Shown one piece after another: positions 1 to 6,005 of a DNA stretch of 7,591 bases. Source of the stretch: Thermoplasmata archaeon (GTDB lineage Archaea > Thermoplasmatota > Thermoplasmata > Lutacidiplasmatales > UBA184). The notes under the pieces were generated by a model. The model saw nothing but the letters and a program-made list of their open reading frames with translations, was not told where the DNA came from and made no database searches. The stretch spans positions 1 through 7,591 of the forward strand of contig JAJZGO010000071.1 of NCBI GenBank assembly GCA_021798415.1, in the 5' to 3' direction. Numbering within the stretch: position 1 is the first letter of the stretch; the number at the start of each line of letters is the position of its first letter. The position numbers and the translations under genes are program-made.

Positions 1-744
1 CGAGGCATGGAATCGCTCGTCGAAGGCCGCGGTGAGGTCGTTGAGGAGGGCCGTCAGCGCGGTCATCTCCTGCGCGTTGCAGTGGAAGAGCGGCAGCGCG
101 GTGAACAGGATCGAGTCGGCGGACAAGCGGCTGCGGGCGCCGATCTCCCGCGGCGTCGCCACCTGCTTTTCGTGCGGGATGACCGCCCCCTTCGGCGGGC
201 CCGTCGTTCCGCTCGTGTACATGATCGACACCGGGTCGCTCGGCCGCACGTCGGGGACGGGGTCGAGCGGGCGGTCGGCCGCGAGCTCGGCGAAGGGGCG
301 AGCCCCGTGGGGCGGCGGTTCGCCGGTCGAGGCGGGGTCGGCGACCCACTCCCGACGGAGTCCGAGGCCCCCGCGGAGGGGTTCATACACCGGCCAGAGC
401 CGGCGGTCGACCACGAGGGCGGACGGAGCGCTGTCCGCGAGCTCGTAGCGGAGGATCTCGCCCTTGAGGCCCGTGTTGAGGGGGACCAGGATCGCGCCGA
501 GCTTCGCCGCACCGAACCAGAGGAGCGGGAACTCCGGGGTGTTGTAGAGGAGCGCCGCCACGCGGTCGCCGGCGCGGATTCCGTCCCGGGCGAGCCCCGC
601 CGCGACCCTGTCCGTCTCCGCATCGAGCTCGTCGTAGCGGAGCGTCCGTGACCCGAAACGGAGCGCGACCTTCGAGCCGTTCTTCCGACCCTTCGCCCGG
701 ATCAGCGTCGCAAGGTCGTGGTACTCCTCGTCCGGCCCGAGCAT
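1..744 (-). CDS. AMP-forming acyl-CoA synthetase (ANL superfamily), 3' part missing
   Basis: The open frame runs from ATG at 744 off the left edge; 248 residues are visible, about half of a typical 500-550 residue enzyme. Family members activate a carboxylic acid with ATP to an acyl-adenylate and then form the CoA thioester. The adenylate-binding P-loop is intact at residues 174-191 (core YTSGTTGPPKG). The N-terminal subdomain fits too, with a segment ending GAILVPLN near residue 90. LPLFHCNAQ at 217-225 is the usual post-P-loop core motif. The C-terminal lid domain is outside the window. The substrate cannot be read; the FHCNAQ-type motif recalls CaiC-like or medium/long-chain fatty-acid ligases, which is only a hint. 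The start is supported by a CCTTAT box 27-32 bases upstream, matching a leaderless transcript. A GGAAGG touching the ATG is too close to act as a ribosome site. The gene diverges from the Nudix gene. Confidence 0.93.
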   Translation of the reverse strand, partial: MLGPDEEYHDLATLIRAKGRKNGSKVALRFGSRTLRYDELDAETDRVAAGLARDGIRAGDRVAALLYNTPEFPLLWFGAAKLGAILVPLNTGLKGEILRYELADSAPSALVVDRRLWPVYEPLRGGLGLRREWVADPASTGEPPPHGARPFAELAADRPLDPVPDVRPSDPVSIMYTSGTTGPPKGAVIPHEKQVATPREIGARSRLSADSILFTALPLFHCNAQEMTALTALLNDLTAAFDERFHAS

Positions 745-770
745 CCTTCCGGCCGGTAACGCACGGCGGG

Positions 771-776
771 ATAAGG
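771..776 (-). promoter_or_regulatory. TATA-like box for the acyl-CoA synthetase gene
   Basis: On the minus strand this reads CCTTAT and lies 27-32 bases before the ATG at 744, the spacing expected for an archaeal box A driving a leaderless mRNA. It stands out in a very GC-rich 128-base divergent spacer. The same hexamer precedes the surface-protein gene at 2928-2933. Assigned from spacing and composition only. Confidence 0.45.
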
Positions 777-842
777 GGCTCGGGGAACCGGGGGTCGGCC
801 CGGGCGGAGCGCCGGAGTCGCGCGGCGCAGCGGGGCAAAGGG

Positions 843-850
843 TTGTTACG
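843..850 (+). promoter_or_regulatory. Possible TATA-like box for the Nudix gene
   Basis: TTGTTACG lies 23-30 bases before the GTG chosen as start of the Nudix gene. It is the only AT-leaning stretch on that side of the divergent spacer. The match to an archaeal box A is weak; it is called because the distance fits leaderless initiation at 873. Confidence 0.3.
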
Positions 851-872
851 CTCGTCGGGTTCGGACGGGCCC

Positions 873-1334
873 GTGCCGACGAAGCCCGTGCCGTACCGGC
901 CCGACGCGCCGATCGTCGCGGAACTCGCGGCGGGTGCGGTGATCGTCTCGGAAGGCGAACACGAGGTGCTCCTCCTCCACCAGCAGGACGAGGACCGCTG
1001 GTGCTTTCCGAAGGGACACGTCGATCCGGGAGAGTCGCTGCGCGAGACCGCTCTCCGCGAGATCCGCGAAGAGACGGGCCTGAGCGCCGTCGAGCTCGAC
1101 TCGGAGCTCGGCGAGGTGTCGTACCGGTTCTTCCGGAGCTCGTCCGGTCAGAACGTGCACAAGTCGGTCGTCTACTACCTCGCCCGTACCCGCGAGCGCT
1201 CGGTGCGGCCCGAACCGATCTTCGACCGGTACGAATGGGTCTCGGCCGCGACCGCCCGCGATCGGATCCGGTACGACACGGAACGGCGGATGCTCGAGGC
1301 GGCGGCCCGGCGCCTGTCGGACCACCGACCGTAG
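873..1334 (+). CDS. Nudix hydrolase, Ap4A-hydrolase-like
   Basis: A 153-residue protein with a complete Nudix box at residues 48-70: G48, E54, then R62-E63-I64, E66-E67 and G69-L70 in the canonical spacing, carrying the Mg-binding glutamates. The segment RWCFPKGHVDPGES just before and into the box is typical of bis(5'-nucleosyl)-tetraphosphatases, which clear Ap4A and related nucleotides; other nucleoside-diphosphate-linked substrates remain possible. It should be soluble and cytoplasmic, as no signal peptide or membrane helix is seen. The frame stays open upstream to an ATG at 648, but that would add 75 Arg/Ser/Gly-rich residues and overlap the divergent acyl-CoA synthetase gene. GTG at 873 gives the usual family length and a TATA-like box 23-30 bases upstream. 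The gene ends convergently with the surface-protein gene. Family confidence is high, exact start moderate. Confidence 0.92.
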   Translation: MPTKPVPYRPDAPIVAELAAGAVIVSEGEHEVLLLHQQDEDRWCFPKGHVDPGESLRETALREIREETGLSAVELDSELGEVSYRFFRSSSGQNVHKSVVYYLARTRERSVRPEPIFDRYEWVSAATARDRIRYDTERRMLEAAARRLSDHRP

Positions 1335-1384
1335 CCGGGCCTATCGGACGGCGGTATACGGGCTCGCTCGAGAAGGACGGGCGG

Positions 1385-1415
1385 AGCCCCCTCCCCCCAG
1401 GCGTCGGGAGGGGCT
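1385..1415 (+). terminator. Hairpin after the Nudix gene, terminator candidate
   Basis: Arms 1385-1395 and 1406-1415 (AGCCCC, bulged C, TCCC against GGGAGGGGCT) give ten pairs with one bulge and a 10-base loop, followed by TTT. It lies 50 bases past the Nudix stop. Archaeal termination usually relies more on T-runs than hairpins, and the T-run here is short, so this could be only an mRNA 3' structure. Confidence 0.35.
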
Positions 1416-1427
1416 TTGGAAGGGGTT

Positions 1428-1451
1428 CGGTGGGCCCCGGAGGGCCCACCG
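1428..1451 (-). terminator. Perfect 10-bp hairpin after the surface-protein gene
   Basis: CGGTGGGCCC and GGGCCCACCG are perfect inverted arms around a 4-base loop. The element starts 17 bases past the surface-protein stop in the minus direction and sits between convergent genes, as expected for a 3' end signal. No T-run follows on the minus strand, so termination by it is uncertain; mRNA stabilisation is the alternative. Confidence 0.35.
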
Positions 1452-1468
1452 GTGGCGCACGATCCCGC

Positions 1469-2872
1469 TCACTCGCGCCGGGCCGGGCCCTCGACGGACG
1501 CCGGTGGTTCGGTCGGCGGGGAGCCCGCGGCATGCGGCGAGGTGGCCGCGGCGGGGGGAACGCCGTTCGGCCAGCTCGTCGCGTATCCGCCCACGAGCCC
1601 CGTCTGGGACTTGCGCCGGGCGTAGGAGCGCCATTCCACGACCCCGACCGTCCCGACCATCAGGACGACCGCGAGGGCGATCAGTCCGACCGCGAGCGCC
1701 GCGCCGAGCGGCGCCCTCGCGAGCGACCCGAAGCCCTGGGTGACCGACTTCGCGACGCTCTGGGCCTCGGCCACGCTCATCGGCTGGCCCTGGATGGTCG
1801 CACTTGGGCCGGTCGAGGCGGTGGGCGCTAGCCCCGAGGTCGGGGCGGCCATCGCGCTGACCGTGCTGTCGTCCGCGCCGAAGGTCGTGTCGGCCGCCGT
1901 TAGGGCCGGCGCGCCGGCTCCCCCGCTCAGGTAGAGGGTCTCGGAGGAGACCGCGGCACTCCCGAACTCGAGGGAGTCGTACGCGTGGCTCGCATCCCCG
2001 AACATGTCGAAGTCGTGCGGGACGAGGACGAACCCGTCGTGGAGGTCGAACGGTCCCGTGACCGCGAGGACGACCGCGACGCGGGGTTTGTGGTCGAGGA
2101 ACGAGTGGTCGAGGGCGACCTTCGCACCGGTCAGGTTGACGGGTCCGGTCGCGCTCACGCTACCGGTCTTCGACCCGGCACCGGAACCGGTCGTGCCGTT
2201 GAAGCCGTGCTGGCTCCAGGTCCAGGAGAGGTCCCAGTTCGCCGACGGGCTCGCGACCGCGCTCGAGTTCCACGCCGACACACCGGTGAGGTTGAGCGGG
2301 ATCAGTCCGAGGGACGGCGCGAACCGGACCGAGGCGTTGGCGAAGCCGTTCACGTCGAGCGATGCGCTGCGGGTCGCTCCGTAGGCGGTCAGGCTGACCG
2401 ACTGGTCGATCGCGCCGGTGACCGACGCCGAGGCATTCAGTATCCCGAGCGCGGGCACGGCCTGGCCCGAGACATAGACCACTGAGGCGTTCGTCAGGTT
2501 CGCAAAGGCGGTGTCGACCTCCTGGCCGTGGTAGGTGTACGTCAGCGAGCGCACCGGGGTGGTGTAGCTCGCCTGGATCGAGATCCCGAGCGTGCGCTGC
2601 TCCTCGAGGAGGGTCACGTTCGCCGCGCCGGGGGTCGACGTGAAAATCACCGACCAGCCGAACATCGCGTCCCACGTCAGGGTCGCGTTGCCGGCCGTGA
2701 ACGTGTGGTTCGACCATCCCTCTCCTCCGTAGGCCCACTGCGTCGCCGACGGCGGGAGCGCGACGCCCGGGGCCGCCGCGGCGCCCGAGAGCGCCGGGAC
2801 CGCCACGAGAGAGAACAGGAGCACGACTCCGGCCGTCGCAACCCAGGTTTTCGTCCTTCCGATCTTCGCCAT
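1469..2872 (-). CDS. Surface-anchored, sequon-rich extracellular protein of unknown function
   Basis: A 467-residue protein I do not recognise by family. The N-terminus has basic residues (K3, R6, K8), then a hydrophobic stretch at about 10-30 and an Ala-rich end near 31-34, which is a good Sec signal peptide. About 350 extracellular residues follow, rich in Ser, Thr, Ala, Val and aromatics, suggesting beta structure. They hold 11 N-X-S/T sequons (N55, 62, 85, 125, 128, 146, 179, 194, 202, 225, 246) and none occurs after the membrane anchor. A Ser/Thr/Ala-rich linker (about 320-385) leads to one helix at about 387-413. A basic stop-transfer (WRSYARRK) and a Pro-rich tail of about 54 residues follow. 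This predicts an outward-facing, probably glycosylated type I membrane protein, such as an S-layer-associated or adhesion protein. ATG 2872 is preferred over ATG 2929 because the latter overlaps the TATA-like box and would bury the signal peptide. Confidence 0.85.
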   Translation of the reverse strand: MAKIGRTKTWVATAGVVLLFSLVAVPALSGAAAAPGVALPPSATQWAYGGEGWSNHTFTAGNATLTWDAMFGWSVIFTSTPGAANVTLLEEQRTLGISIQASYTTPVRSLTYTYHGQEVDTAFANLTNASVVYVSGQAVPALGILNASASVTGAIDQSVSLTAYGATRSASLDVNGFANASVRFAPSLGLIPLNLTGVSAWNSSAVASPSANWDLSWTWSQHGFNGTTGSGAGSKTGSVSATGPVNLTGAKVALDHSFLDHKPRVAVVLAVTGPFDLHDGFVLVPHDFDMFGDASHAYDSLEFGSAAVSSETLYLSGGAGAPALTAADTTFGADDSTVSAMAAPTSGLAPTASTGPSATIQGQPMSVAEAQSVAKSVTQGFGSLARAPLGAALAVGLIALAVVLMVGTVGVVEWRSYARRKSQTGLVGGYATSWPNGVPPAAATSPHAAGSPPTEPPASVEGPARRE

Positions 2873-2876
2873 GGTT

Positions 2877-2906
2877 CCTTCGGACGGAGCGCGCTCCGTC
2901 GGAAGG
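2877..2906. repeat. 30-bp near-perfect palindrome in the surface-protein gene leader
   Basis: Fourteen of 15 base pairs match across the dyad. The central 18 bases, GACGGAGCGCGCTCCGTC, are a perfect palindrome and the outer arms CCTTC/GAAGG also pair. It ends 4 bases before the ATG at 2872. The likely transcript start, about 25 bases below the box at 2928-2933, falls near its upstream edge, so it would fill almost the whole leader. It could be an operator for a dimeric repressor or an RNA hairpin limiting start-codon access. Confidence 0.75.
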
Positions 2907-2927
2907 CTCCATCCGCTCCCCAGCGAC

Positions 2928-2933
2928 ATAAGG
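2928..2933 (-). promoter_or_regulatory. TATA-like box for the surface-protein gene
   Basis: CCTTAT on the minus strand, the same hexamer as before the acyl-CoA synthetase gene, lies 56-61 bases before the ATG at 2872. This predicts a leader of about 30 bases rather than a leaderless mRNA, which is exactly the room taken by the palindrome at 2877-2906. Confidence 0.45.
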
Positions 2934-2942
2934 GGCGGGCCC

Positions 2943-3027
2943 GCGGAACGGCCGTTTCGCTGGACCCCATGCGACGGGGTCGCATGGGGTGGTCGACGCC
3001 GCGCCCTACGCGAGGCGGCCGTTCCGC
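2943..3027. repeat. Nested inverted repeats after the M29-like gene
   Basis: The outer arms GCGGAACGGCCG (2943-2954) and CGGCCGTTCCGC (3016-3027) are perfect 12-bp inverted copies. Inside them, ACCCCATGCGA (2964-2974) and TCGCATGGGGT (2980-2990) form a perfect 11-bp stem with a 5-base loop. One outer arm lies within the last codons of the M29-like gene; the inner hairpin starts 15 bases past its stop. On the minus strand the set would fold at the 3' end of the hutU/M29-like transcript, so a terminator or 3' stabiliser is the simplest reading. It also sits just upstream of the surface-protein promoter. Confidence 0.7.
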
Positions 3028-4115
3028 ACGATCGGTCGGTCGTCCAGGAAGAGGTCGGCGCCGCCGACCGTGAGGAGCGACGCGAACCGGCTCGAGGTCT
3101 TGCCGCCGTACGGAACGTTGTTGCCGATCCCGATCGTCACGGCGCCCCGCTCGCTTTCCTCGAGCATGGGGGCGAAGCGAATCGCCGGGTCGAGACCGAT
3201 CTCGACGAGCGACGGACGGGCCTTACCCGCATCCCCCCCGCGGAACGCAGTGGCGAACGGCCGGCCCCCGGAGGTGAACCCCCCGCGGACGAGGCGGCCG
3301 TTCTCGAAGTCGAAGCGACCGCCTCGCGCGGGGGCGCCGTACATCGAGTTCGTCCGGTTCGAGACCACGCTCCCGTCGGCGGTGCTCTCGTCCACGGTCA
3401 CGTAGACGTTCGCGTCCGGGACGGACGCCATCCACGCGAACCGGCTCGTCTTCGCCTCCGGTGGGACGTCGCCGAGACCCGAGTGCGTCTCTCGTCCGAC
3501 GAGGGCGAGCGTGAGGTCGGTCCCGTTCGAGTGGCGGAGGCGCAGGCGGCCCGAACCTTCGAGGAGCTTCCGAAGCCGAGCGACGTCCCGGCGCAGCCCC
3601 CCGAGGTCCCGGGTCGACGCGGCGAGGACCTCCCGACGCCACCTCGAGGCGGGGACGCCCCAGAAGCGAGCGTTCGCTTCGGTCGCCCGGGCGATCGACA
3701 TGCGGGCGCCCCGCACGCCGGCCTTCCCGCCGACCTCGTACCACTTCGAATTGAACGCCGTGAGAGCGCGCCACGTCGCCTCCGAGAGGGTGTCGGCGTG
3801 GGCCTGGTCTTCGGGGCCCCAGAAGTAGACGTAGACGTCCGTCTTCTCGAGCAGCGCCCACTCGTGCTCACCGGGAGTACCGATCAGGTGGGCGCGGCCC
3901 CGGGCGACCGCGTCCCAGTAGGCCCCCTCGTCCTCGTAATGGACGAGCGGTCGGGCGCCGAGGCGACGGGCCTCGCGGACGAACCCGGCGGCCCAGGGAA
4001 CCGAGGACGGATAGACCTCGATGGTGACGTTCTCCTTCGGGCGGACGCCGAGGCGCCCCCGCAGGACGGCTCGGGCGAGCCGGTCGGCGTCGGCGGTCGG
4101 GATCGATGGCAGCAT
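3006..4115 (-). CDS. M29 aminopeptidase-like protein lacking the metal ligands
   Basis: This 369-residue protein resembles the short archaeal form of peptidase family M29 (COG2309, aminopeptidase T/AmpS-like). The fit is best in the C-terminal half: VPDANVYVTVDESTADG at 232-248, FENGRLV at 270-276, LVEIGLDPAIRF at 303-314, GAVTIGIGNN at 324-333, and the closing LFLDDRPIVRNG at 355-366. Active members bind two metals through two Glu, two His and one Asp. Here the first Glu position reads N236, E305 is kept, the first His position reads T327, and the H-x-D motif is replaced within SSRFASLL (341-348). No histidine occurs anywhere in residues 212-369. It is therefore probably not a working metallopeptidase. 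ATG 4115 is 22 bases after the hutU stop and gives the family length; an upstream ATG at 4274 would overlap hutU. No signal peptide or membrane helix is seen. Fold assignment is from memory of motifs. Confidence 0.75.
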   Translation of the reverse strand: MLPSIPTADADRLARAVLRGRLGVRPKENVTIEVYPSSVPWAAGFVREARRLGARPLVHYEDEGAYWDAVARGRAHLIGTPGEHEWALLEKTDVYVYFWGPEDQAHADTLSEATWRALTAFNSKWYEVGGKAGVRGARMSIARATEANARFWGVPASRWRREVLAASTRDLGGLRRDVARLRKLLEGSGRLRLRHSNGTDLTLALVGRETHSGLGDVPPEAKTSRFAWMASVPDANVYVTVDESTADGSVVSNRTNSMYGAPARGGRFDFENGRLVRGGFTSGGRPFATAFRGGDAGKARPSLVEIGLDPAIRFAPMLEESERGAVTIGIGNNVPYGGKTSSRFASLLTVGGADLFLDDRPIVRNGRLA

Positions 4116-4137
4116 GGTGGCCGGAAGGCCCCGCCCC

Positions 4138-5832
4138 TCAAGGAGTTTCGCGCTCGGGTGGGGGAGCGAGGCCCGGGATACGGAATCGCGCCGAACGTGC
4201 GATCCGGACCGATTCGGGGTACCCCGCGTCCGCGTGGCGGGCGACACCGATCCCGGGGTCGTTGTGGAGGACACGGCCGATGCGCCGATCGGCCTCGGGG
4301 CTCCCGTCCGCGACGATGACGAGGCCGGCGTGGATCGAGTTGCCGATCCCGACCCCGCCGCCGTGGTGAACCGAGACCCACGTGGCGCCGCTCGCCACGT
4401 TGAGGAGCGCGTTCAGGATCGGCCAGTCGGCGATCGCGTCCGAGCCGTCCCGCATCGCCTCCGTCTCGCGGTAGGGGCTCGCGACGCTCCCGGTGTCGTG
4501 GTGGTCCCGGCCGATCGCGATCGGCGCCTCGAGCTCGCCCGAGCGAACGAGGTCGTTCACGAGGTGGCCGAACCTCTCGCGTTCTCCGTAGCCCATGTAA
4601 CAGATCCGCGCGGGCAGGCCCTGGAAGCGGACCCGCTCGCCGGCCAGCCGGATCCAACGGACGAGCGGCTCGTTGTCGGCGAACTCGCTCCGGATCATCC
4701 GGTCGATGCGGTGGATGTCGGACGGCGCACCGCCGAGCGCGAGCCAGCGGAACGGTCCGCTCCCGACGGCGAAGAGGGGACGGATGTACTTCGGAACGTA
4801 CCCGGGGATCTCGAACGCGTTCGAGACTCCGGCGTCGCGCGCCTGAGTGCGGAAGTTGTTGCCGTAGTCGAACGCCTTCGACCCCGAGCGGACGAGCGCG
4901 AGGATCGCGCGCGCCTCGTCGGCGAGTGAGGCGCGGACCGCGGCGAGGTACGCCGCTCGGTCGGCCGACCGGGCGACGGCGGCCGTCTCGACGGTCATCC
5001 CACGGGGTATGTAGCCGACCAGGAGGTCGTGCGCCGCGGTCTGGTCGCTCACGACGTCCGGCACGACGCCGCGCCGGACGATCTCGGGATAGACGTCGGC
5101 CGCGTTCGCGCACAGCCCGACCGAGAGCGCCCGGCGCTCGGTCGTGGCCGCGGTGACCAGGTCGAGCGCTTCGTCGAGGGTCCCCGCCTCCGCATCGAGG
5201 TATCGGTGCTCGAGACGGCGGCGAAGCGCCCGGGGATCGACGTCCACGATCAGCCCGACCCCGTGGAGGAGCGTGATCGCGAGCGGTTGGGCGCCCCCCA
5301 TCTCCCCGAGGCCGGAGGTGAGGACCCAACGTCCGGCGAGGTCCGGAGCTCCGAACTCGATCCGCGCGAGCGAGGCGAGGGTCTCGTACGTTCCCTGGAG
5401 GATCCCCTGCGTCCCGATGTAGATCCAGCTCCCCGCCGTCATCTGGCCGAACATCGTGAGCCCGCGGCTCTCGAGGTCCCAGAAGATGTCGTCCGTCGCC
5501 CAGCGCGGTACGACGTTCGCGTTCGCGATCAGCACCCGGGGAGCCTCCGCGTGCGTGGGAAAGACCCCGACCGGCTTTCCCGACTGGACGAGAAGAGTCT
5601 CGTCCGACCCCAGCGTCCGCAGGGTCTCCACGATGAGGTCGTACGACTCCCAGTCCCGGGCCGCCTTCCCCCGCCCCCCGTAGACGACGAGGTGGTGCGG
5701 GTCGCGAGCGACCTCCGGGTCGAGGTTGTTCTGGAGGAGGCGGAGCGCCGCCTCCTGGGGCCAGCCGCGGCAGGTCAAAGCCGTCCCCCGGGGGGCGTGG
5801 ATCTCCCGGTCGGACTCGAGCGTTCGGACCAT
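4138..5832 (-). CDS. hutU: Urocanate hydratase (urocanase), EC 4.2.1.49
   Basis: Urocanase adds water to urocanate to give 4-imidazolone-5-propionate, the second step of histidine degradation, using tightly bound NAD+ as electrophile. It is a cytoplasmic enzyme, usually a dimer. The 564 residues match the family's usual length of about 555 and its hallmark segments follow in order: RGTALTCRGWPQEAALRLL (15-33), NNLDPEVA (35-42), VVYGGRGKAARDW (49-61), LLVQSGKPVGVF (80-91), FGQMTAGSWIYIGTQGI (128-144), and TSGLGEMGGAQP (172-183) near the NAD site. The catalytic-region cysteine is present as C411 in ARICYMGYGER (408-418). DHHDTGSVASPYRET (443-457) and SVHHGGGVGIGNS (487-499) complete the match. 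No frameshift or missing segment is seen. ATG 5832 gives the standard N-terminus, with a TATA-like box 24-29 bases upstream. The M29-like gene follows after 22 bases. No other hut gene is in the window. Confidence 0.98.
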   Translation of the reverse strand: MVRTLESDREIHAPRGTALTCRGWPQEAALRLLQNNLDPEVARDPHHLVVYGGRGKAARDWESYDLIVETLRTLGSDETLLVQSGKPVGVFPTHAEAPRVLIANANVVPRWATDDIFWDLESRGLTMFGQMTAGSWIYIGTQGILQGTYETLASLARIEFGAPDLAGRWVLTSGLGEMGGAQPLAITLLHGVGLIVDVDPRALRRRLEHRYLDAEAGTLDEALDLVTAATTERRALSVGLCANAADVYPEIVRRGVVPDVVSDQTAAHDLLVGYIPRGMTVETAAVARSADRAAYLAAVRASLADEARAILALVRSGSKAFDYGNNFRTQARDAGVSNAFEIPGYVPKYIRPLFAVGSGPFRWLALGGAPSDIHRIDRMIRSEFADNEPLVRWIRLAGERVRFQGLPARICYMGYGERERFGHLVNDLVRSGELEAPIAIGRDHHDTGSVASPYRETEAMRDGSDAIADWPILNALLNVASGATWVSVHHGGGVGIGNSIHAGLVIVADGSPEADRRIGRVLHNDPGIGVARHADAGYPESVRIARSARFRIPGLAPPPERETP

Positions 5833-5855
5833 CGACGCCGCGAAACGACCGCGGG

Positions 5856-5861
5856 CTAAGA
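5856..5861 (-). promoter_or_regulatory. Possible TATA-like box for hutU
   Basis: TCTTAG on the minus strand lies 24-29 bases before the hutU ATG, fitting leaderless initiation. It is embedded in a small dyad, GGGCT-CTT-AGCCC (5853-5865), which could hinder or mark the promoter. Weak motif; called on spacing. Confidence 0.35.
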
Positions 5862-5902
5862 GCCCTTACTCCCCGCCGGCACCGCGGGTCGAGCGCCGAC
5901 GG

Positions 5903-5909
5903 TTAAGAA
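5903..5909 (+). promoter_or_regulatory. TATA-like box for tRNA-Thr
   Basis: TTAAGAA is the most AT-rich stretch of the hutU/tRNA spacer and is centred about 27 bases before the first base of the mature tRNA. That spacing suits an archaeal box A with transcription starting near the tRNA 5' end. Confidence 0.45.
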
Positions 5910-5932
5910 CCCGCCGCGGAATCGTCCCTTGT

Positions 5933-6005
5933 GCCGCCGTAGCTCAGTCGGTAGAGCGGCTGATTTGTAATCAGCAGGTCGGGAGTTCGATCCTCTCCGG
6001 CGGCT
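5933..6005 (+). tRNA. tRNA-Thr, anticodon UGU
   Basis: A full cloverleaf can be drawn. The acceptor stem GCCGCCG (5933-5939) pairs with CGGCGGC (5998-6004). The D arm is GCTC/GAGC with loop AGTCGGTA. The anticodon stem GCTGA/TCAGC encloses loop TTTGTAA with anticodon TGT at 5966-5968, reading ACA threonine codons. The variable loop is AGGTC. The T arm GGGAG/CTCTC (one G-U pair) carries loop TTCGATC. The discriminator base is U73 at 6005, followed by CCT, so CCA is not encoded and must be added after transcription. There is no intron. U73 is compatible with archaeal tRNA-Thr. A short TTT at 6010-6012 follows and may end transcription. Confidence 0.97.

Noticed and set aside
648..872. Upstream extension of the Nudix frame to ATG 648
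   Set aside because: It adds 75 low-complexity Arg/Ser/Gly residues, overlaps the divergent acyl-CoA synthetase gene and ignores the GTG at 873, which gives the normal family length.
2873..2929. ATG 2929 as start of the surface protein
   Set aside because: This ATG overlaps the CCTTAT box, the extra 19 residues come mostly from the palindrome, and they would displace a well-formed signal peptide from the N-terminus.
4116..4274. ATG 4274 as start of the M29-like protein
   Set aside because: It would overlap the conserved end of hutU by over 100 bases, and the added 53 residues are Arg/Ser/Pro-rich without motif.
2871..4319. 482-codon plus-strand open frame antisense to the M29-like gene
   Set aside because: This is a GC-driven shadow of the real gene on the other strand; its translation is Arg/Glu/Pro-rich with no recognisable domain. 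The same applies to the long extra frames over hutU (3884-5329, 4021-4929, 5029-5859) and over the surface gene (1985-2485, 2160-2912).
5933..6005. tRNA-Thr as an attachment site of an integrated element
   Set aside because: No duplicated tRNA 3' segment and no integrase were found within the window.
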